Assembly: GCA_026545225.1 (NCBI GenBank) | Contig: CM048845.1 | Span: 60,392,033 to 60,456,032, forward strand | Source of the DNA: Cornus controversa | Lineage: Eukaryota; Streptophyta; Magnoliopsida; Cornales; Cornaceae | Length of the DNA: 64,000 nt | Direction of reading: 5' to 3' | Shown here: piece after piece, positions 55,448 to 64,000 of the stretch | How positions within the stretch are numbered: position 1 is the first letter of the stretch | Layout of the letters: every line of letters starts with the position of its first letter | The notes under the pieces: generated by a model | Database searches by the model: none | Seen by the model: only the letters and a program-made list of their open reading frames with translations | Told to the model about the DNA's origin: nothing | Made by a program: the position numbers and the translations under genes

Positions 55448-58400
55448 TCAGCCCGAGCATGATCTAGGTTTCCCATTTCTTTGCCTGAACACAGCAAAAC
55501 ATATAATCATTGATAAGCAGTGTGAAAACGGCCTGTGAAATTGGCATTTAAGATTAGAAACCAACCAAAAAGAATCCTTCTTCTCCTGTGCTAGTAACTC
55601 TTCAAATGAAATTTCTGAAAACTCGGTATCTGTGCCTTCCAGCAGCTCGCCAGATTTGGCTTCCAACTCCATGCTGGCACCAATTTCAAGCATCTTCATA
55701 TGAATGTGAGAGGATTAGAAATCATCCAGCATCTTTTTCAAACTAAAATTAAAGACATTCTAAGGAGAAATGTTAACTCTTGTTAAACTAACAAAGAAAA
55801 TAAACTATTCATCGAGTAAAAATAAATAAAAAATAAATAAAGGATAATTTTGGATAGCAAGTAGAAGTGAGAAGATTAAGAGACTTCTATTTTATTCTCC
55901 TTTCGGAATCTCCCACCAAAACATTTGCTGCTGCAACTACTACTACTATAATTTGCTTCTTATAACTTTTAATTATTTTATCTACAAATGCTGAAATTAA
56001 TTTTATCTCACCAACTATAGCTCAACAAATCACCTACAAAGTGATAATGCAGTACTATACTAAAAGGAGTTTATAACATGATACTGTATTAAAGATGCGA
56101 ATGTCATCCTTTTAATTCCTGTAGCTCACTTTTTCAATTAAATCAGCTGCACCAATCTGACCCACAGTACTAACATTGACATGTCTCCATGTGGAAGGAT
56201 TTCAGTAAAAGGGTTGTGAAGGAACTGAATGAAGTCAATTATTAGTCATTTGCAAATTAATCATTAACCACCATCCTCAAAAACTGGTAGAGCCAAGAAC
56301 ATCCAAAGTAAGACCAACACAATCAATATTTAGAACCTCCCATAGAATATATTAAATTGGGTAAGTTACAAATAAAGGTCCTCGTTACCTTCTTGTATGC
56401 TGGTGAAAGCTTAAGCTGTTGTTGGAGCAAGTTATATACAAAAGCATCTTCTTCTAATCTCTTTTGTTCTAATTCTAGCTTGTATATCTGCACATACCAA
56501 AAAATTTAATTTTCATCTGGTGGCCAAAAGGATAAAAAATCTTGTCCAACAGGATGAAGTTCAATAAACTAGTTCTGTCACAAACCTGTTGACGAAGACG
56601 GTCAAATGAAGACCTGTCTGCTTTAAATAGTAGAGCCTTTGTTATTGTGAACTTACGTTGGATGACTTCAGACCTATTCATCAGGTATAATTGCAGTGAG
56701 GAATTCAATAAACAAGAATTATTTCAAGCCTGGGTTGCCTTGCAAAACTAGAACTACTCAAGATCTATCATGTGAAGAGTGGATGTACATGATAACAACA
56801 ATATTCATATTCTTGGAGTATCTCCAGATAAGAAATTAAAATTTGAGTAAAGAAATAGGAAAGACAAGACCAAATGTTTTTCAGAATGTAGTTGACTAAT
56901 GCCTCTGTTTTTTTGAATCTCTCAAACATCTCACGAATTATTTGGACTATCTATTGAAAACATGAATAGATAACACAGTCGAATTGCAAACTACAAAATC
57001 AGATTACATATTTTTAATGAATAAGTAGCAAATATTTGAGATTGAACAGGAAAAATTGATAATTTTGTTGCATCACAAGCAAAACCAGAAAAGCAATGCA
57101 TGCATGTCTGTTGTGCATACACAAACACAAAGAAAGAAAACAAGCTCAACCATCTAAAAGGAATTTTATAACATACTTGTGCTGTAGCTCATTTCTTGCC
57201 TCAATCAAGCAATTAACGAACTGTCCAACCTGCAATACAAAAAGCATGAAGAAATATATAATTGGAAATGCTGATTTAATCAAATCCTTCATAGCTTCCA
57301 TTCCATGATTCAATGCAATTGAACAAAACAAAACAAAACAAAAGAAAAACACAGTTCATAAGTTAGGGTAAAACTTTGCATTGACCAATCAAATAAGAAG
57401 GACAATATCATAAAACTACTAGGTGTCATTTTAACATAAATTCCATGAATGAAATGCTGACTGAACAATAAGGAGCTTAACCAAGTAGAAACAGGATAAT
57501 TTCATAGCTTTACTCAGCCAAGAAAAATAAGTAGCCGCCAAGTTTAAGTGTTTAACGTAATTAAAGGTAGAATAATAAATATTATAATCCACATATAGAA
57601 TCCAAGTTTAACGGAATGAAAGGTAGAATAATAAGTTATAATCCACTAATATAACTAACCCTTTAATTGCAGTCATCATCATCATCCTTGCCTTTATCCC
57701 ACATGGATGGGATCGGCCACATGAATTCTTTTTTTCCATTCTTTCCTATTATACACCATGTCTTCTCTTAAATTTAAATTTTTTAAATCGTTTTTAATTA
57801 CTTCATCCCATGTAAACTTTGGTAGGCCTCTATGTCGTTTATCTTCTAAGCAAACAACTCTTCCACTTTTAACAGGTGCATCATTGGGTCTACGCTGAAT
57901 ATTACCATACCACCTAAGTCTACTTTCCCTAATTTTATCATTTATGGGTGCTATACCTAATGTTCCCCTCACACATAACATGTTCATTATTTATCTAGTC
58001 TCTTCTAGTGATTCCTATCATCCAACGTAGCATCCCCATTTTTATTATATGAATGCGATGCATTTGTGTTTTTTCAAAGCACAACACTCCGCTCCATACA
58101 ATATTGCTGGCCTAATAACCGTTCTATAAAAAATTTCTTTTAATTTATTTGGTATTCATTTGTCACAAAGGATACATCTGGATTGCCTCCATTTTGTCCA
58201 CCCGGCTCCAATCCTACTTACAACATCACCATCAACCTCCCCATCTCTTTGTAATATTGATCCTAGGTAACGGAAATAATTCTGTTGAGTAACTCTTTAA
58301 TCTTGAAATGTAATATTTATATTGTCATCGTTTTCTACTCTATTAAATTTACATACAAGATATTCTGTTTTAGTTTTACTAATTCTTAGGCTGCGATCAA

Positions 58401-58488
58401 GAAATTGATTGGCAAGCTAAAAAAAAAAAACGTAGAGACAGCTTTTCAAATATCAAACCTTTTCCACCATCTGATGAGCAAGAAAAAT
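55448..58488 (-). CDS. 3' part of a coiled-coil protein gene, function unknown
   Basis: Minus-strand exons 58459-58488 (30 nt, tentative), 57177-57229, 56586-56673, 56389-56487, 55566-55693 and 55448-55484 join in frame with GT-AG borders. They encode the last 144 residues. The protein has VGQFVNCLIEARNELQHK, then a heptad-like helix (SEVIQRKFTITKALLFKADR, YKLELEQKRLEEDAFVYNLL), SPAYKKMLEIGASMELEAK, an acidic EGTDTEFSEISFEELLAQE and the tail SFWQRNGKPRSCSG. I do not recognise the family with confidence; it looks like a conserved plant coiled-coil protein. The start is not in the visible exons and the gene probably continues upstream beyond LINE and hAT insertions, perhaps past 64000. No stop interrupts the joined frame, so the gene looks alive. 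Confidence 0.65.
57672..58398 (-). mobile_element. RTE-type LINE copy B, 5'-truncated
   Basis: Minus-strand 3' fragment. The open stretch 57694-57987 encodes INDKIRESRLRWYGNIQRRP, the conserved C-terminal motif. The 3' end is GGATGATGATGATGAC, the tail typical of this family. Upstream (57990-58398) the frame decays. It is inserted in the intron between the two most upstream exons seen for the coiled-coil gene. Confidence 0.8.
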
Positions 58489-58649
58489 CTGTCAGATCTG
58501 CTGTATGTGCCTGTAGTCTAATTCATGTTGTGTGACTACAAATGCACGATCACAAAAGACTAAGCATTCTGCTTTTCCTTCCTATCCATTTTACTAGTTG
58601 AAAGTGTTAGTATTTAAAAGGAAAGTTTAAAAACTTTCCTAAACAGAAT

Positions 58650-58746
58650 ATTATAGATTAAAAAAAGGCAAACAGCCAGTGTGGGGTCTGGGGAGGGTTA
58701 AATGTACGCAGCCCTACCTCCGCATTGAGGAGAAAATTATAGATTA
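58650..58746 (-). mobile_element. Truncated Au-like SINE (58661-58735)
   Basis: On the minus strand, GGTAGGGCTGCGTACATTTA followed by CCCCAGACCCCACACTGGC-like sequence and a T-rich tail is the 3' half of a plant Au SINE. The 11-bp direct repeat ATTATAGATTA (58650-58660 and 58736-58746) bounds it, so the truncated copy inserted as such. Confidence 0.7.
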
Positions 58747-59837
58747 TTAATGTTAAAAAATTTAATAGGTTAATAATAGCCAAGAGACATTTGTGGTTAC
58801 AACACCTTTTCATTAAAAACATTCTTTTCCACTACAGACATACCTTTTCATAACAGATGTGAAGTAGCCTATAAATACTAGGCTACTTCAACAGATGTAT
58901 ATATGTTTAAAAAAAATCCTTTCTTCTCTCACTCCCTAGAAAGTCAAACACTTTCCTACCCTACAACTTTTGTCTATATTGTATGTAATATATTATTGTG
59001 TATTGGTAGTATGACATGGAAGACTTGGTAATTGTCTGCAAATGTGCTTGTGGAGGACTTTGGAGTTGTATCTTTGAGCCTTTTTGTAGTGAAGGGAGGC
59101 CAGGACAACTCATGAATGCGTGCCTCTCCATTATATAGGCCATAATTGCTTTACTATCTCTTATTTAATATAGTGGATTTTATATATTGACTTATTATTT
59201 TATAAAGTTCTTGCTTTATATTTCGTGTTTGAATAATAAAAGTATTCTTACTATACTGCAACTGGTTGTGTGTAAAACAAAATACTCAAAATCCCCCAAC
59301 AGAAACTTCCCAAGGAGGAATACTACAACAGAAGCCACAAAAGTGACAACCTCCACATTTATGATCAGAGAGCTAAATATTTTTGCCATTAATTTATCTG
59401 GGGTACAAGCCTCATATACAAGGATTTAAACACTGCAAACTAGTGTAGAATACCTCTTAATTTTGGATATATAAGTCCATGAGAAGTGTTATAGAAGGGT
59501 AAGCGGCATTCAGCACATGGGTTCATAGACTCATGTGTACATGATGCATTCCAAATTAGGAACTGAAAGATAGTCCATTTCTGCAAACCGGGTGGGTCTA
59601 GATCTCTGTCTTAGGATATTCATACTGAGCCTGAGCACCAGAGACACAAATCTACCTCAGCCAAATGAACCTTCATCATCATTTTCTATCAAACATATAG
59701 ATAAAATGGTTTATTATTATATATAATAATTAATCTATCATACAATTTATGTTTAATTGTAAGCAAGTCAATTATTTCATCCTATGTCCTATCCCGAATA
59801 TAAAACGAAGAGGCATGGTATTGGAATTATGATATAA

Positions 59838-62150
59838 ATAAATTGTGGTTAAAAATGGCAAATTATATTAGGGGTACGGCGAAAGAAATATTGGGAGAAA
59901 CTAAAGGAAAGACGTTCATTGAGAAAGAGACATGGTGGTGGAGTGAGGAAGTGCAACAAGTACTACAACAAAAGAGAAAAAAATTTAAAACATGGAAAAA
60001 AAAAGTAAGCAACAAGAGGATCTAGACAAGTATAAGAAACTTATAATGAAGCCAAGAAGACAGTGGATAAAACGAAACAAAACTCGCTAAATGTTTTATA
60101 TGAGAAATTAGGTACAAAAGAGGGCGAAAAAGACATTTATAAATTGGCAAAGAGTAGGGATAAGTCAACTAAAGACACATGGATCAAATTAAATGTATTA
60201 AGGACGTAAATGGTACAATATTAGTTAAAGAAAACGATATACTAGGTAGATGGAAAAATTATTTCCAACTACTACTAAATGAGGAATACCCTAGGGAGAA
60301 AGTAAAAGTATAGAAGTAGAACTTAATATCAAAATGATAAACAAAATCAATCACCAATAAGGAGGTAGAGGACACACTTTACCCGATTAGATCCGTTTAA
60401 TTAATTAACTATAACTTGTTTTAACCCAATTATTATAGACATGTTTGTCATTTTAATACAAACTCAATATGATATTGTATTTGTCCTTCTTTATAATTGT
60501 CTTGTCCCAATTATCCTCATTTTCATGAATTTAGTCATTCATTATGTTTTTTTTTTTTTTTATATTTGTATTTTATACTTATGTTAATAAACGGGTTACA
60601 TGACTCATTTAATTTAAACGGATTAAATAGGTTATTAAACGGGGCATGTTGTGTTGTGAACCACACAACCCATTTATTAAATGGGTTACACGGATCGTGT
60701 CGTGTAACCTATTTAATAAACGGGTCGTGTTTGTGTCAAGGGTTCCTGACATGATTATTAAACGGGTTGTGATCGGGTTTACCCATATAACATAATATCA
60801 TTAGTTTGACACGACACGAATATGACCCACCAACACGAATTGCCACCCCTACTAATAAAGCAGCAGGTCCGGGTAACATCCTATAGAAGCTTGGAGAGCA
60901 CTAGGAAAGGTGGAAATTGAGTGGCTAACACATCTATTTAACAACATCCTAGAAGGAGGCATGATACCAAATGAGTAGAAGAAAAATACAATAGTACCAA
61001 TTTACAAACAAAAAAGGGGATGTACAAAATTGTAAAAACTATAGTGGAATCAAATTAATGAGTCATACAATGAAAATGTGGGAAAGAGTAATAAAATAAA
61101 GACTAAAGGAGAAAAGCATGATACCTGATAACCAATTTGGATTTATGCCAGGGAGATCGACAATGGAAGCCATTCACTTAATAAGATAACTAACTGAAGA
61201 ATGTAGGAGTAAGCAGGGAGATCTACACATGGTTTTTATAGACTTAGAAAAAGCGTATGATAGAGTCTCGGGAGATATAATTTGGTGGGCTCTACAAAGA
61301 AAACAAACTCCTATACAACTAATAAAGATTATCCAATATATATATGAACACCGAAACTAGTGTCGTTCTGCATGTGGTGAGACAAGTGAGTTCGCTATAA
61401 ACATAGGTTTGCACCAAGACTGTTCTAAGCACATATCTATTTGCAATAATTTTATACGAAATCACCAAAGACATACAAGGAGATATCCCATGGTGCATGT
61501 TATTTGCCGATGATATAGTCTAATGGATACTTCCAAAAAAAACTTAGTAATAAAACTATAAATGTGGAGAAATGCCTTAGAGTCAAAAGGATTAAAAATT
61601 AGTAGAGCTAAAACAGAGTATATGAAATTTAAATTTAATAAAAATTTGAATTTTGATAATATAATGATCGTACTTCAAAACCAAAGGATTATTCAAAATC
61701 ACCACTAGTGATATTTGGGATCGATAATACAAGAGGATGGAGAGTGTTGGACTTTAAAAAAGAAACAAGAACAATGCAATCATGTAGCGAAAATGAGAAT
61801 GTTAAAGTGAATGACCGAGTGACTAAAAAAGATAGGATCACTAATGAAAGCGTGAGAGAAAAACTAGGAGTGACACGCATTAATAAGAAAATAAGAGAGA
61901 GTAGGCTTAGATGGTATGGACACATACAAAACGAAGACCTATATATGAGTCAATAAAAAGAGGAAGATTAGTTGTCATAAAAAGAAAGAGACAGAGAAGA
62001 CGACCCAAATTATCATGGGATGAAGCTATTAGAAATAATTTTAAAAAGTTAAATATAATAGGTGAGATAGCGTGTAATTGAAAAGAATGGAAAAAGAGAT
62101 TCATATGGCCGAACCCATTCATATGGGATTAACACAAGGATGATGATTAT
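59838..62150 (+). mobile_element. RTE-type LINE copy C, plus strand, degenerate
   Basis: It begins near 59838 with the segment before the RT (IRGTAKEILGE, EKETWWWSEEVQ). The RT then follows: FMPGRSTMEAIHL (about 61143), DLHMVFIDLEKAYDRV (about 61223), GLHQ (about 61409) and an intact catalytic FADD (about 61502). The C-terminal IRESRLRWYGHIQ is at about 61891. Stops break the frame. The 3' tail is GGATGATGATT. A hAT-like element interrupts it at about 60380-60851. The endonuclease domain is missing, so it is also 5' truncated. Confidence 0.8.
60380..60851. mobile_element. hAT-like insertion in LINE copy C
   Basis: The LINE coding order is interrupted by sequence ending ACACGAATTGCCACCCCTA, which inverted reads TAGGGGTGGCAATTCGTG, a known hAT-type plant terminus. 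The interior repeats TTATTAAACGGGTT, GTGTCGTGT and related words in both orientations. The left edge is approximate and I could not confirm an 8-bp duplication. Confidence 0.5.
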
Positions 62151-62537
62151 TAGGGGTGCACGAAGAACCGGTGGAACCGGAACCGTAAGGAACCGTAGTT
62201 GAACCGAACTAAACCATTCAATACGATTCAAAGGTGCTTAATTTGGACTTACACTCGTGCTTCCTCTGGAATTATGAGTTCTTTTGGATCTTGCATCAAT
62301 GCAAAATATCACTTCGTTTTCTGGAATCTTCACAGCCATATTTTGCACTTCTTTTTTTTTTTTCTTACCTCAATTGCTTTGGACCCACAGTTCAGAACCG
62401 AACCGAACCGGTCTTCGATTCCATCTCCCACCGGTTCCGGTTCCAAAATCAAGGAACCATTGGGATCGGTTCTGGTTCTGGTTCCGGTTCCGCCAAGAAC
62501 TGTAAGGATCCGAACCGTGTGCACCCCTAATAATTAT
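62143..62537. mobile_element. hAT-type MITE (62151-62529)
   Basis: Starts TAGGGGTGCACGAAG and ends CGTGTGCACCCCTA, flanked by ATGATTAT / ATAATTAT (62143-62150 and 62530-62537; one mismatch). The subterminal regions are packed with GAACCGG/CCGGTTC words. It is a larger member of the family seen at 3098-3205 and sits exactly at the 3' tail of LINE copy C. Confidence 0.7.
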
Positions 62538-62723
62538 TAGGATGACTACTGAGCCAAGCCTAACTATTTCTTTTAAATAAATAAGCCTAAGAACACCAAA
62601 TGGGGTCAGATTGAGGTTAGCCGGGCTTTTTAACCCAAGTTCAACTCACGGCCAACTCAATGTCAAACATGTGGATGGTGGACTGATATGTTCCTCTATG
62701 TGCTTATACATGCACCAAAGAAA

Positions 62724-62857
62724 CATTTTATATCCCTTTCTATCAAAGAATATATTATAATGTTATAACCTCATCAATGGAAACTTTATACATTTTATAT
62801 CCCTTTCTATCAAAGAATATATTATAATGTTATAACCTCATCAATGGAAACTTTATA
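62724..62857. repeat. Exact tandem duplication, 2 x 67 bp
   Basis: 62724-62790 and 62791-62857 are identical (starting CATTTTATATCCCTTTCTAT), with no substitutions, so the duplication is recent or an assembly artefact. No gene in it. Confidence 0.9.
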
Positions 62858-64000
62858 ACAATAGGTACTGAATCGACATGTCATTTGTTCACGTATGGCC
62901 AAAAGAATTCTACTTAGAGAAGATAAAAATTTAAAAAGAGTTATGGCCAGAAGATTTTGAATTGTCTTGAGGCCAGCTCTTTAGAGGCTGGGTCTGATAG
63001 ATGGATGGTAAAGGAAATGGAGAAAAGAACCATTTTTCTTCACTTCTATGTGTTTGGTTACCATAGGAAAGGGTGCAGATTATCAGTAACTGTTTTCTTG
63101 CAAGAAGTATTTGTACCAAAATCCTCCCCTCCATTTTATGCAGGATTATGCAATTGTGTGAAAGTTTAGAATCTTTCCGATAAACTTTCTTGTAAACCAA
63201 ACACATGTAAGGAAAGCAACATTTCTAATTTTTTGCTTTACTATGAGGTATTTTCTCCATAATCACTTTTCCACATCTTCCTGAGAACCAAGTCTAACCT
63301 ATATTTGCAACATAAGTTTGAGCAGGATTATGCATCGGGGGGAAGTTTAATATTTTCCTGTAAACCAAATAAATGTAGGGAAAGCAACATTCTTATATTT
63401 GCTTTACTTTTAATTCACTTTCTCAAGATTTACTTTTCTGCATAATATTCCCATCAACCAATCATACTACATAGCCTATGGTTCTTTGACAAACACACTT
63501 CATATACATGCAACAAGAAAGAAACCCAAATACAACCGAGCATATTTCACAAAGCAAATCCACAAACTAAATAAATAAATAAGTTGCCATGCAGTTGAGA
63601 CCTCATATATAGATTTTGCAAAATTGTTCAGCTAAAACCCCAACTGACTGACAGCATAGTTGTGATAAAAAATCATATGTTTGTGAACATCAAAGTCAAT
63701 GACATTGGAGGCAAATCATGTGACAGAACATCAATACTTGAGAAAAAAGGAGGAACCCAAAATATTTAAGGATGGTATAACTCACAAAATGGAGTAGAAT
63801 TGCATATAAAAGAATATTTAGAAAAATGATTAGGAGTCAACATGTGCAAGCACAAGGACGCGTGCATGTGCTTGAGAAAGAATTATTCCCAATTATGTGC
63901 ATGGAGCAATGGTAAACATTAAGCAGTAAATCATTCCTTACAAGCTAGTTTGGTTTGGAGTTTATTTGTGCACCAACCCTTTGGACAGGGTTTGAGGACT
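62858..64000. other. Right-edge stretch, no recognised gene
   Basis: AT-rich sequence. Two similar patches (about 63125-63215 and 63325-63385) share GCAGGATTATGCA-like words, GTAAACCAAA and GGAAAGCAACATT, so they are related repeat copies of an unidentified element. It may be an upstream intron of the coiled-coil gene. Confidence 0.45.

Overview
The window is nuclear DNA of a flowering plant, most likely a eudicot. It is AT-rich, its genes are split by GT-AG introns, its proteins resemble Arabidopsis families, and it is crowded with plant transposable elements (PIF/Harbinger, Mutator, hAT, Helitron, RTE-type LINEs, Au-like SINEs, LTR/TRIM elements). No species can be named from sequence alone. 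I saw no tRNA, rRNA or CRISPR array, and nothing bacterial or viral.

Five host genes are visible, all on the minus strand. They are a PRA1-family Rab-acceptor protein (11501-12079, single exon); a FLX-like coiled-coil protein closest to the FLX-like 3 type (coding 18461-20569, four coding exons plus an intron in the 5' UTR); a small single-pass membrane protein of unknown function (23258-27810, three exons); a complete DEAD-box RNA helicase of the RH20/p68 type (29608-37167, ten exons, 503 residues); and the 3' end of a coiled-coil protein gene of unknown function (exons between 55448 and 58488, continuing upstream). Every exon junction given for the complete multi-exon genes keeps the reading frame. 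The five genes have unrelated predicted roles and share no obvious pathway.

The rest is mostly mobile DNA. Positions 1-4735 hold an RTE-type LINE split by a PIF/Harbinger-like element (1064-3906, TSD TTA), which itself contains a Mutator-like element (1339-3001, TSD TAAAAAAAT) and a small hAT element. A 170-bp Mutator-type MITE sits further along the LINE. Positions 4800-11150 are a stack of Tourist-type MITEs and a three-LTR TRIM array, one LTR of which is split by an 1832-bp Gypsy-type solo LTR. A 1.6-kb hAT element (37940-39529) lies upstream of the helicase gene. Positions 57670-62530 hold two more RTE-type LINE copies, hAT insertions and a truncated SINE, within or upstream of the coiled-coil gene.

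The most notable system is an almost 12-kb PIF/Harbinger transposon (41287-53225) with matching terminal inverted repeats and a TAA duplication. It carries three plus-strand genes: a Myb/SANT-like DNA-binding protein, a DDE transposase with all three acidic residues, and a small GRF-type zinc-finger protein with a hydrophobic C-terminus. The only canonical splice I can find in the transposase shifts the reading frame, so this copy may be recently disabled. A nearly perfect 75-nt palindrome lies just outside its right end.
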